Source: JAVBNN01 sp031551525
Lineage (GTDB): Bacteria > Bacillota > Negativicutes > Acidaminococcales > JAISLQ01
Direction: 5' to 3'
NCBI GenBank assembly: GCA_031551525.1
Contig: JAVBNN010000045.1
Coordinates: 1 to 12,801 of the forward strand
Length of the DNA: 12,801 nt
Made by a program: the position numbers and the translations under genes. Within the stretch, counting starts at the first letter, position 1, and each line of letters starts with the position of its first letter. The notes under the pieces were generated by a model. That model searched no databases. It saw nothing but the letters and a program-made list of their open reading frames with translations, and was not told the origin of the DNA. Of this stretch, positions 1 to 6,427 are shown piece by piece.

Positions 1-1
1 A

Positions 2-112
2 CAAGCCCGTTTAGATATTTTTCAATATACAGAAACTTACTACAACACCAAACGCATACATTCTACCCTTGGGTATTTATCGCCAGTGGAGTTTGAAGTT
101 CAAAAAGCTTAA
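2..112 (+). CDS. IS3-family transposase (OrfB, integrase core), C-terminal fragment
   Basis: Only the last 36 codons are in the window, in the frame starting at base 2 and ending with TAA at 110-112. The translation contains YYNTKRIHSTLGYLSPVEFE, the typical C-terminal end of the DDE integrase core (rve) of IS3/IS150-type OrfB transposases, where a Y-N-x-x-R-x-H-S-x-L-G-Y pattern is followed by P-x-x-F/Y. The enzyme cuts and joins the IS ends during transposition. The catalytic D, D and E are upstream of the window, so activity cannot be judged. The visible part has no internal stop. The family call is firm; the IS subgroup is not determined. Confidence 0.85.
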   Translation, partial: QARLDIFQYTETYYNTKRIHSTLGYLSPVEFEVQKA

Positions 113-117
113 CTTTG

Positions 118-143
118 TGTCTGCTTTTACTTGACTACTTCCA
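118..143 (+). repeat. Right terminal inverted repeat of the IS3-family element
   Basis: The 26 bases begin TGTCTGCTTTTACTTGACTA and end in CA, five bases after the transposase stop codon. The reverse complement of 4235-4256 matches the first 22 bases at 20 positions, and the plus strand from 4270 matches less closely. This marks it as a repeat found elsewhere in the chromosome. The outer boundary at 143 is inferred from the usual terminal CA and is not proven. Confidence 0.65.
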
Positions 144-164
144 TGTAGGCGCTTCTTTACTGGA

Positions 165-614
165 TCAATCTGCATCGTAGGCATGTGCCACTTTATTTTT
201 GGTGTTCAGCTCAAGTGCGTAAAAATCAACGTCCCCTTTGCGGATATCTTTCGCGTCATAATCTTCATAAGTGTCACCTACTACATCATATTCCACCCCG
301 GCAGTCTTTAGCCGGAAAACCTGGAAGTAGTTCGATCTGTCAAAAACAATGACCATGCGGCCATCGGCTCCGGCGGCTATTTCCTTGATGCCGGCCTCAG
401 TACGATAGACTAGGGTAAGGTCTTTCATAACCTGATTGCGATTTTCATCGAAAACGACGAATACAGCCTTTACTTTTCCTGCTTCCCGCATTTGCTGTGT
501 TTCATATTTGTAGCGGTCATCGTAGGGATTGAATTTGTGGTCGGATTTACCGGCTAGTGCGGCAGTCGTCATTAAAAATAACGCCATTATAGCCATACTC
601 AGTATTTTTTTCAA
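165..614 (-). CDS. Small secreted protein of unknown function
   Basis: This 149-residue protein has a clear Sec signal peptide: a KK-containing N-terminus, a hydrophobic core at about residues 5-18 and a likely signal peptidase I site after ALA (about residue 21). No lipobox cysteine is present. The mature part of about 128 residues is polar, with many Asp, Tyr and Lys, and appears to alternate short beta-type segments. I recognise no known domain. The start is TTG (612-614), chosen because AGGAGG lies 10 bases upstream (625-630) and the signal peptide begins there. The only nearby gene on this strand is the interrupted IS region downstream, so context gives no function. Location outside the cytoplasmic membrane is inferred from the signal peptide alone. 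Confidence 0.75.
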   Translation of the reverse strand: MKKILSMAIMALFLMTTAALAGKSDHKFNPYDDRYKYETQQMREAGKVKAVFVVFDENRNQVMKDLTLVYRTEAGIKEIAAGADGRMVIVFDRSNYFQVFRLKTAGVEYDVVGDTYEDYDAKDIRKGDVDFYALELNTKNKVAHAYDAD

Positions 615-644
615 GTTTTACCAGCCTCCTTTATGCATCTATAT

Positions 645-678
645 ATTATATTCTATACTAAAATTTGTATTATCTCAA
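645..678 (-). promoter_or_regulatory. Possible promoter of the secreted-protein gene
   Basis: On the minus strand a perfect TATAAT lies at 645-650, about 30 bases upstream of the TTG start. A TTGAGA at 673-678 is too far from it (22 bases) but is 15 bases from a second -10-like TATAGA at 652-657. The region is so AT-rich that chance matches are likely. Confidence 0.35.
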
Positions 679-716
679 CTTTATTGCCTTAAATAAGTAA
701 TAATTACTATTTTCAT

Positions 717-749
717 AAAGAAATTTTTTTGCAAAAAATTTCTTTTTTT
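717..749. other. Perfect AT-only hairpin with T-run, in a divergent intergenic region
   Basis: Bases 717-729 and 733-745 are perfectly complementary over 13 bp with a three-base TGC loop, and a run of T follows to 749. All but one of the pairs are A-T. It lies in the 265-bp gap between two divergent genes, where no terminator is expected. It may be a chance product of A/T runs, a weak terminator or a protein-binding site. The rest of the gap (615-879) is AT-rich with no other clear signal apart from the cheX ribosome binding site. Confidence 0.4.
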
Positions 750-879
750 ATTAGCAGGGAATTTTAAAGTTTCTGCCGAAATATTGCAATTCAAGCAGAT
801 TTTTCACTTTGTCCACACAAATCTACAACATGCTGGGATGCAGTATTATATACAGCCTCATTCTACTAAGGAGGATACC

Positions 880-1341
880 ATGGATGTAAAATTGCTGGCG
901 CCGTTTGTCGAAGCCATCGCCAATGTAATGCCAAAGCTTGGTTTTCAGAGCGTCAGCCGCAGCGGCCTCCGAATAGCCCAAAATACCGTAAAATGTGATG
1001 GCGTCATAGCGAGCATTTCACTCATTGGTATGCTCAAAGGAAACATCTATTACAATATAGATACCGAGTCAGCCAAAAAAATAGCCTCGCAGATGATGAT
1101 GGGAATGCCGGTAAATGAACTTGACGAAATGGCGCAAAGCGCGATCTGCGAACTCAGCAATATGCTGGCCGCCAACGCCGCCATCACACTCGAAACTCAG
1201 GGCGTACAAATAGATATTTCCCCTCCTACACTCATTACAGGCTGCTCTGATGTTTCCACTAATACCAACGCCAAAGGCATCGTAGTGGAAATGAAGATAG
1301 ACGACGCTACTATCGAAGTAAACATGCTCATATCTTCCTGA
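880..1341 (+). CDS. cheX: CheX-family chemotaxis phosphatase
   Basis: The 153-residue product has the size and fold pattern of CheX, which removes phosphate from CheY-P and so resets the flagellar or pilus signalling pathway in the cytoplasm. The key signature is E91-L-S-N94 in the segment AICELSNMLAANA, which matches the E-x-x-N catalytic motif of the CheC/CheX/FliY family. An acidic, Met-rich helix precedes it. The start is ATG at 880, five bases after AAGGAGG (868-874). The frame is open back to 784, but that extension has no ribosome binding site and no family resemblance. No other chemotaxis gene is in the window, so the partner kinase and CheY are elsewhere. A stand-alone CheX-like domain acting on a different response regulator is also possible. 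An intrinsic terminator follows directly. Confidence 0.8.
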   Translation: MDVKLLAPFVEAIANVMPKLGFQSVSRSGLRIAQNTVKCDGVIASISLIGMLKGNIYYNIDTESAKKIASQMMMGMPVNELDEMAQSAICELSNMLAANAAITLETQGVQIDISPPTLITGCSDVSTNTNAKGIVVEMKIDDATIEVNMLISS

Positions 1342-1350
1342 AGATCACAT

Positions 1351-1383
1351 GCTTGGTGTGGGCTTTCCCGCCAGGCTTTTTTA
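1351..1383 (+). terminator. Intrinsic terminator after cheX
   Basis: GCTTGG (1351-1356) pairs with CCAGGC (1371-1376), including one G-T pair, and GGG pairs with CCC inside, around a CTTT loop. A run of six T follows. It ends about 24 bases before the dinB start, so dinB either has a promoter inside cheX or depends on readthrough. Confidence 0.65.
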
Positions 1384-1406
1384 TTTAAACTGAACGGAGC
1401 AGCTTT

Positions 1407-2561
1407 ATGGACAGGCATATTTTGCATGTAGATATGGATGCTTTTTTTGCTTCCGTCGAACAGCGCGATAACCCTTCTCTCGCCGGGCGTCCTGTCATAG
1501 TAGGCGGACTCTCCGGGCGGGGCGTCGTATCCACCGCGTCTTACGAAGCAAGGCGATTTGGCGTACATTCGGCCATGCCCATGGCTACCGCCCAAAAGCT
1601 CTGTCCGGGAGGCGTTTTCCTGCAACCCGACCATCGGCGGTATAGCCAGACATCACGTGAAATAATGGAAATATTCCACGAGTTTTCACCCGCCGTGGAA
1701 CCGCTTTCTCTTGATGAAGCTTTTCTCGATCTCATCGGTATGCATCTGGTTTCGCCTGATCTTCTGGCCTGGGCCAGGCAACTCAAAGAAAAAATAAAAA
1801 AAGAGACTGGCCTTACAGCTTCGGCCGGTCTAGCGCCCAATAAGTTTTTGGCCAAACTGGCTTCCGACCTGCAAAAACCCGATGGACTGGTCGTTATAAC
1901 CGCCACTGAAGCAGAAGCGCTTTTAGCACCCATGCCGGTCGGCCGATTGCCTGGCGTAGGCACAAATACAGTGGCCGTACTCCATTCTTACGGAATAAAA
2001 AATATCGGCGAACTGCGTAGCGCCGGGCTGGGTGTACTGAAAAAGGTATTCGGCAATCAGGCCGACAGCGTATTCGACCTGACCCTAGGCATCGACCACC
2101 GTCCGGTCGTGCCGGAGCACGCCGCCAAATCCATTGGCCGGGAAGACACTTTTCCCTCCGATATAAGCGACTTCCCGTTTGCGCAAAAAGAACTGCTGCG
2201 CCTCGCCGAAGAAGTAGGCTGGCGCCTGCGCCGACACGCTCTGTCCGGGCAAACGCTCACCCTAAAAGTGCGCTACGCCTCTTTTAAGACCATCACCCGC
2301 AGCCACTCAGGTGAGCGCATTTTTTACCATGACGAGGACATCTACCAAGCCGCGCTGGCCTTGGCCGAACAAGTACGCTGGCGCGACGGGGTGCGGCTGC
2401 TCGGCATAAGCATATCACGGCTTTTGCCGTACAGCGGTTCTAGTGAACTTGATTTTGACGGCAGTAGCCAAAAAAAGGAACTGCGCACCAAAGCGGTCGA
2501 CCAACTAAAAGCCCGGTTTGGTGAAAACATCATCAACCGCGGCGCCAGGGACAATAAATAA
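1407..2561 (+). CDS. dinB: DNA polymerase IV (Y-family translesion polymerase)
   Basis: This 384-residue protein is full length for DinB, an error-prone polymerase that copies past damaged template bases. The N-terminus HILHVDMDAFFASVEQRDNP is the palm motif I, with catalytic D9 and a Phe at position 14 as the likely steric gate against ribonucleotides. The second catalytic motif is SLDEAFLD, with D103 and E104. The thumb helix-hairpin-helix follows (LPGVG near residues 182-186), and the little finger runs from about 240 to the end. The usual C-terminal beta-clamp motif (QLxLF) is replaced by a weaker SELDF at about 346-350. The start is ATG at 1407 behind CGGAG. I saw no LexA box upstream, so SOS control is not evident. 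It converges on the exopolyphosphatase gene and shares its terminator. Confidence 0.95.
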   Translation: MDRHILHVDMDAFFASVEQRDNPSLAGRPVIVGGLSGRGVVSTASYEARRFGVHSAMPMATAQKLCPGGVFLQPDHRRYSQTSREIMEIFHEFSPAVEPLSLDEAFLDLIGMHLVSPDLLAWARQLKEKIKKETGLTASAGLAPNKFLAKLASDLQKPDGLVVITATEAEALLAPMPVGRLPGVGTNTVAVLHSYGIKNIGELRSAGLGVLKKVFGNQADSVFDLTLGIDHRPVVPEHAAKSIGREDTFPSDISDFPFAQKELLRLAEEVGWRLRRHALSGQTLTLKVRYASFKTITRSHSGERIFYHDEDIYQAALALAEQVRWRDGVRLLGISISRLLPYSGSSELDFDGSSQKKELRTKAVDQLKARFGENIINRGARDNK

Positions 2562-2598
2562 ACGGACGGGCGTATACGACACCCGTCCGTGTTTATTT
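2555..2598. terminator. Bidirectional terminator shared by dinB and ppx/gppA
   Basis: The arms around ACGGACGGG (2562-2570) and CCCGTCCGT (2582-2590) form a GC-rich stem, extended by AAATAAA pairing with TTTATTT across a two-base bulge. A-runs and T-runs on both sides let it act in both directions. The dinB TAA (2559-2561) and the TAA of the convergent gene (2593-2595) both lie inside the stem. Confidence 0.85.
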
Positions 2599-4119
2599 GG
2601 AAAGACTTTTGAGTTGCAGCTCACTTTTGAACTCTTTTTTGAACCAGGACAGATCGTTTTTCAACTCACTTATCTCTATATCATGGTTGGCTTTGGCTGT
2701 AACAGAAAGAACCGCTTTGCCGTTAGCCCGCACGGACGGGTAAATCTCCCTGACCGCCCCGGTTTCGGTAAAGTCGAGATTTTCCGCCATGCCAAGAATA
2801 AGAGCCAATTTTCTAGCCATCTCCCAGTCTTCTTCACTCAAAAAATCCCGGTACACTTTATAGCGCGTGTGCTTCAAAGTCACTCCGTTGTGCCAGCTAA
2901 CTATGAGTGCGGCCAATATCTGTTCCCGGTGCGTCAACCCCATCAGCGGCGCGTTTTCCACCAGGTACGCGCTATGCCGGGGATGATCGTAATAGTTTAT
3001 GCTTATACCTATATCATGCAGTTTTGCGGCTACCCGCAAGATTTTTAGTTCTGACGGGCCCATGCGATGGATGTCTTGCCAGCCGATAAACATTTTTTCC
3101 GACAGTTCCACCACTTTTTGCGCGTGCTCTACGCCCTCGAGTGCAAACTTCAGAAGATTACCGACACTGAAGTCCAGTATATTCTCAAGCACTTTGGGTT
3201 TTCCTAGTTGCTCGAAATAATGGTCATAAAATAAACCGTCGCGCAAGCCGCAGCCGGAAATAATCAGTTCCTTGCTGCCTACCGTTTGTATCAAGGTATT
3301 GATTATCGTAGCTCCGGCCATGATGATGTCCGCACGCTCGGAATTGAGTCCGGGTATTTTGCGGCGTTGCTCACAACTCGTACCTTTCAGGGAAAAAAAC
3401 ACTTCGTTAAATTGACTGGCATCCATCCGGTAATTGTGTAGTTTAGGATACAGGTATTGGACGCGCCGTTGGTATATTTTGGCAATATTACGCGCAGTAC
3501 CGCCGATGCCGATCACCGGCAGACCGCTGTCTTTCAGCCAGGGAAACTCTTTTAGTTTTTTATTCATGTACGCGGCAAGTTTTTTAAAGGACTCCTCGCT
3601 AACCTTATCGTTCATACCGAACTTTTGTGTCATGTTGGTGCTGCCGGTCGGCAGGCTGGCCAGTTTTTCGGCTTTACGGTTCCTGATAAGTACCAGTTCT
3701 ATACTGCCGCCGCCGAGGTCAAACAACAGCGCGTCTTTTTCATCTATGCTGTTCACCACGCCAAGATAGCCTAGGGCGGCCTCTTCTTCACCGCTTACTA
3801 TCTTCATATCGATATTGGTTTCTTTTTTTATCCGGGCGATTATTTCAGAGCCATTTTTTGCGCTGCGCATAGCGGCCGTTGCTACGCCCGTGATTTTGGT
3901 AGCCTTAAACAATTCGCACATGTGGGCGAAGTTCTTGATAGTGTGGACGATATCGTCCGCCGCCTCCGGAAGTATCTCCCCTTCTTTTGACATGCGCTGA
4001 CTCAGCCTGAGCGAGGTTTTTTGACTGTAAATAAGGTGATTGGACAAATTATTATATATGCGCACTATCACCAGCCGGGCCGAGTTGGAACCCAAATCTA
4101 TTATTGCCACTCTTTGCAT
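2593..4119 (-). CDS. Exopolyphosphatase / guanosine pentaphosphatase (Ppx/GppA) with HD-like C-terminal domain
   Basis: The 508-residue product belongs to the ASKHA-fold Ppx/GppA family, which releases phosphate from polyphosphate and/or converts pppGpp to ppGpp. The phosphate-loop motifs are visible: DLGSNS at 8-13, SGEEEA at 109-114 with the expected catalytic glutamate, DLGGGS at 134-139 and GIGGTARN at 204-211. The C-terminal half (about 320-508) is HD-like, with EHA at 331-333, LHDIG at 367-371 and DHPRHS at 378-383, as in long-form Ppx proteins. The start is ATG at 4117-4119, with GAGGTG six bases upstream. An in-frame ATG 13 codons earlier lacks a comparable site and precedes the family N-terminus. 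Which substrate it prefers cannot be read from the sequence, so no gene symbol is assigned. No polyphosphate kinase gene is adjacent. Confidence 0.9.
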   Translation of the reverse strand: MQRVAIIDLGSNSARLVIVRIYNNLSNHLIYSQKTSLRLSQRMSKEGEILPEAADDIVHTIKNFAHMCELFKATKITGVATAAMRSAKNGSEIIARIKKETNIDMKIVSGEEEAALGYLGVVNSIDEKDALLFDLGGGSIELVLIRNRKAEKLASLPTGSTNMTQKFGMNDKVSEESFKKLAAYMNKKLKEFPWLKDSGLPVIGIGGTARNIAKIYQRRVQYLYPKLHNYRMDASQFNEVFFSLKGTSCEQRRKIPGLNSERADIIMAGATIINTLIQTVGSKELIISGCGLRDGLFYDHYFEQLGKPKVLENILDFSVGNLLKFALEGVEHAQKVVELSEKMFIGWQDIHRMGPSELKILRVAAKLHDIGISINYYDHPRHSAYLVENAPLMGLTHREQILAALIVSWHNGVTLKHTRYKVYRDFLSEEDWEMARKLALILGMAENLDFTETGAVREIYPSVRANGKAVLSVTAKANHDIEISELKNDLSWFKKEFKSELQLKSLSK

Positions 4120-4176
4120 CGCTTCACCTCTTTTTCCTGCTAAAAAATTGCCGACCATTTCAACTTTATGTATTTA

Positions 4177-4182
4177 ATTATA
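4177..4182 (-). promoter_or_regulatory. Probable -10 element of the ppx/gppA promoter
   Basis: A perfect TATAAT on the minus strand lies about 58 bases upstream of the ATG, in the only AT-rich gap before the gene. The matching -35 is poor: TTAAAC lies 19 bases away and AAACTT 17 bases away. This is position and consensus only. Confidence 0.4.
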
Positions 4183-4231
4183 ACACCCTTTTTAGCAAAA
4201 AGTTTAATGAAAGATACAAAATCGCCGTATC

Positions 4232-4294
4232 TGCAGTAGTCAAGTGAAAGTAGACATGCTCTTTTTGCATGTCTACTTTGAGGTTACTACTTCA
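4232..4294. repeat. 63-bp MITE-like element built from two IS3-type terminal repeats
   Basis: The segment begins with TG, ends with CA and folds into a hairpin: 13 perfect base pairs (4247-4259 with 4267-4279) around a TCTTTTT loop, plus an outer GTAGT/ACTAC pairing. The reverse complement of its left arm matches the IS3 terminal repeat at 118-143 in 20 of 22 positions. Its right arm matches the same repeat in about 20 of 25. The two ends face as in a normal element with the interior missing, which suggests a deletion derivative or MITE moved by that transposase. No target duplication is evident. It lies 18 bp beyond the EamA gene stop and has no T-run on that strand, so it is not a standard terminator. 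Confidence 0.6.
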
Positions 4295-4311
4295 CCTTTC
4301 GGGCGGCTCTT

Positions 4312-5157
4312 TTAATTTCTGGCCTTTTGCAGACAATAAGCCGTCACCGACAAGAGCACCACCGCCGCGCCCAAAATCGACCAACCGGACGGCACTTCAC
4401 CGACCAGAAAAAATACCCACACCGGATTGAGAACAGGTTCGATCACCGGGATGACCACGCCCTCGAGTGCGCTGACATGCGGTATCGCCCTGGTATAGAG
4501 CACATAAGACAACCCCAGCTGGAATACCCCCAGAAAAACCAACGCTGCCCAGCCGTACACATTCGGCCAGGGCGCTCCCCAAAAAGGCAATGATATGAGA
4601 AACGCCATGATATTGCCGATAAATACCACTGCCGTCGGTTCAGCTGTTTTGACATACCTCAAAGCGATGACGAACAGAGCAAAACACACGCCACTGGCCA
4701 CTCCGCACAGATTGCCCAGCAGGCTGTCGAAGGAAAAACCGCCCATAAAAAACAGCACCATGCCAAAAGCGGTCGCCAAAACGGCCAGCCAGTCCTTCCG
4801 GCCGACCGGCTCTTTGAGCAGCCAGGCCGACAGGAGTGCCACATATATCGGCGCCGTGTATTGCAAAAAGATCGCGTTAGCCGATGTAGTCAGCTTGGTC
4901 GCGGTGACCAGCGTCAACACCATGCCCGCGTAAAACAGCCCGCCCAGCCAGACTGCCAGGCTGCCGGGAAAGCGGCGGCTCTCCGGCACCAACAGTCCAA
5001 CCGCCGCGGCGGACAACAGACTGCGCGCGCCGACTATACACACCGCCGACCACTGTATGTATTTAATGAACATGCCGCCCGTACTCCATAAAAGAGCGGC
5101 CAGCAGGAGGAAAATCAGCGCCTTTTTTCTGCCGCCTACTTTAAGCATTTCCCGCAC
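4312..5157 (-). CDS. EamA-family (drug/metabolite superfamily) membrane transporter
   Basis: The 281-residue, very hydrophobic product has about ten membrane segments arranged as two EamA repeats (about residues 13-140 and 147-277). This is the length and layout of DMT exporters in the inner membrane. Typical signatures are the N-terminal ALLWSTGGMFIKY and, in the second repeat, PVIEPVLNPVWVFFLVGEVPS, which matches the conserved E-P-x-x-x-P-V/I-x-x-x-x-x-G-E pattern. The substrate is unknown; relatives export amino acids, metabolites or drugs. The start is taken as GTG (5155-5157), because AGGGAG lies seven bases before it. ATG three codons in (5146-5148) is possible but has no good site. It lies downstream of the DUF362 gene on the same strand, with a terminator between, so the two are probably separate units. 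Confidence 0.85.
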   Translation of the reverse strand: MREMLKVGGRKKALIFLLLAALLWSTGGMFIKYIQWSAVCIVGARSLLSAAAVGLLVPESRRFPGSLAVWLGGLFYAGMVLTLVTATKLTTSANAIFLQYTAPIYVALLSAWLLKEPVGRKDWLAVLATAFGMVLFFMGGFSFDSLLGNLCGVASGVCFALFVIALRYVKTAEPTAVVFIGNIMAFLISLPFWGAPWPNVYGWAALVFLGVFQLGLSYVLYTRAIPHVSALEGVVIPVIEPVLNPVWVFFLVGEVPSGWSILGAAVVLLSVTAYCLQKARN

Positions 5158-5175
5158 AGTGCATCTCCCTATTAC

Positions 5176-5203
5176 AAAAACCCTGGTAGCAAGCCAGGGT
5201 TTT
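5176..5203 (-). terminator. Intrinsic terminator after the DUF362 gene
   Basis: AAAACCCTGG (5177-5186) pairs perfectly with CCAGGGTTTT (5194-5203) around a seven-base loop. On the minus strand the stem is followed by a T-rich tail. It starts about 10 bases after the DUF362 stop codon and ends about 20 bases before the EamA start, leaving little room for a separate EamA promoter. Confidence 0.8.
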
Positions 5204-5212
5204 CACTATCCC

Positions 5213-6322
5213 CTATATCTTTACCAATTCATACTGCCGGGAACCCATGCCGATCTTTTCAGCATACTCGAGCGCATGGCGCCCATCCACGCCCGGCCGG
5301 AGTGCCATGAATTTATCTTCACCCGCCGGCACTGCCTTGCCGAGTTCCGAGTCGGCCAGCCCCACCTGGGCATTCACCAAATCAAGCGCCGCCTGGTCTA
5401 TCGCCACCGGATCGGTGGAAGCCAAGAAACCTATGTCCGATACCAAAGGAGCATCGCTCCAGGGCACACAGTCGCACAAAGGCGTAACCGCCGCCACCAG
5501 TGTGATAAAAGCGCTCTTTTCTTCCTTGCCGACCAGCGCGGCATAGGCGTATTCCACCATCCGCTCCAAAAATTCGTTTATATCCGTATTCCAGTCAAGA
5601 GCGATCGCTTTGACCGGGCAAACCGTCATACATTCACCGCAGCCGATGCATTTATTCCTGTCTATCACCGCTTTTTTGTCCTCATTGAAAGCTATCGCCG
5701 TCTCCGGGCATACGCTGATGCACTTACCGCAGCTAATGCATTTTTTCTTGCTGGCAAAAAGTTTTATCTGGTGCTGCTCTTTCTTGCCTTCTACAGGGGC
5801 GCAGCCCATGGCAATATTCTTTATCGCCCCGCCGAAACCGGCCAGCTCGTGACCCTTAAAATGGCTGAAGGCCAGCATGAAATCCGCCGCCACAATATCG
5901 CCGGCAATGGCCGCGTCTTTAAAATGCTTAAGTCCGACTTTCACCCGCTGGTAACTGCCGCCTTTCAGCCCGTCTGCCACAACGAAAGGCGCGCCGGTCA
6001 CCTCGCTGCCAAAGCCATGTCCGATAGCCGTCCTGGCGTGACTCACCGCATTGTGTCTGCTGCCCGAATAAAGCGTATTCGTATCGGTCAGGAAAGGATC
6101 TCCGCCCGCCTCTTTTATCTTCTCCACCACCGGACGGACGAATACCGGGTTTAGATAAGTATCAAGACCCGCCTCACCTACATGCAGTTTGACCGCCGCC
6201 AAGTCCCCTTCCCCGACGAGCTTGTCAAAACCGGCCGCCGCAAACAGCTGCTCTATCTTCTGCCTGTTACTGCGATGCTTATGCCCGTCGTTCAGATAGG
6301 CGACATATACTTTGCTTTTCAT
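5213..6322 (-). CDS. DUF362 protein with a 2x[4Fe-4S] ferredoxin domain
   Basis: The 369-residue product has a DUF362 domain (about residues 1-190 and again 240-369) with an inserted bacterial ferredoxin module. Two full cluster motifs are visible: C195, C198, C201, C205-P and C225, C228, C231, C235-P, in the CxxCxxCxxxCP arrangement for two [4Fe-4S] clusters. No signal peptide or membrane segment is seen, so it is likely cytoplasmic. The family is common in anaerobes; its reaction is not established, though electron transfer to an unknown partner is plausible. The start is ATG at 6320-6322 behind GGGAGGAG. A weak promoter (TTTGCC, 17 bases, TACAGA, at 6355-6383) overlaps the possible znuB terminator upstream, so readthrough from the zinc operon is also possible. 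The DUF362 boundaries are approximate. Confidence 0.88.
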   Translation of the reverse strand: MKSKVYVAYLNDGHKHRSNRQKIEQLFAAAGFDKLVGEGDLAAVKLHVGEAGLDTYLNPVFVRPVVEKIKEAGGDPFLTDTNTLYSGSRHNAVSHARTAIGHGFGSEVTGAPFVVADGLKGGSYQRVKVGLKHFKDAAIAGDIVAADFMLAFSHFKGHELAGFGGAIKNIAMGCAPVEGKKEQHQIKLFASKKKCISCGKCISVCPETAIAFNEDKKAVIDRNKCIGCGECMTVCPVKAIALDWNTDINEFLERMVEYAYAALVGKEEKSAFITLVAAVTPLCDCVPWSDAPLVSDIGFLASTDPVAIDQAALDLVNAQVGLADSELGKAVPAGEDKFMALRPGVDGRHALEYAEKIGMGSRQYELVKI

Positions 6323-6380
6323 CTAAAACGCTCCTCCCTTGACATCCCCAAAAGTCTGTACTACTTCTCCCCATAAAGGC

Positions 6381-6423
6381 AAAACTCCTCTTTTGCGAGA
6401 AAACCGCGCTCAGAGGATCTTTT
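6381..6423 (-). terminator. Possible terminator of the zinc-uptake operon
   Basis: On the minus strand TCCTCT (6412-6417) pairs with AGAGGA (6386-6391), an inner GCG pairs with CGC, and GTTTTG follows. The stem is short and the loop irregular, so it may be leaky. It lies just after the znuB stop codon, where a terminator would be expected. Confidence 0.4.
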
Positions 6424-6427
6424 ATAG

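Larger units (their letters stand above)
1..143 (+). mobile_element. Right end of an IS3-family insertion sequence (left part outside window)
   Basis: The stretch holds the 3' end of an IS3-type transposase gene, followed after five bases by a terminal inverted repeat ending in the dinucleotide CA, as IS3-family right ends normally do. The left end and most of the transposase lie upstream of the window, so intactness of the element cannot be judged. The target-site duplication cannot be tested for the same reason. The element stops 21 bp before the stop codon of the next gene, which lies on the opposite strand. Confidence 0.8.

Noticed and set aside
784..879. Open frame extending cheX upstream by 32 codons
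   Set aside because: No ribosome binding site at the upstream ATT/ATG starts, and a strong AAGGAGG directly precedes the ATG at 880, where family similarity begins.
1342..1406. Search for a LexA/SOS box upstream of dinB
   Set aside because: No GAAC-N4-GTTC type palindrome was seen.
1541..1963. Antisense open frame of 140 codons within dinB
   Set aside because: It lies wholly inside a clear DinB gene, and its translation is low-complexity Ser/Arg/Ala-rich, typical of a shadow frame.
4247..4279. Strong hairpin considered as the terminator of the EamA gene
   Set aside because: It lacks a T-run on the minus strand after the stem, and its arms match the IS3 terminal repeat, which explains the symmetry better. 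It could still slow transcription.
5057..6154. Long open frame of 365 codons on the plus strand
   Set aside because: It runs antisense to the DUF362-ferredoxin gene, which has intact cluster motifs and a good ribosome binding site. The antisense translation has no recognisable domain and looks like a codon-bias shadow.
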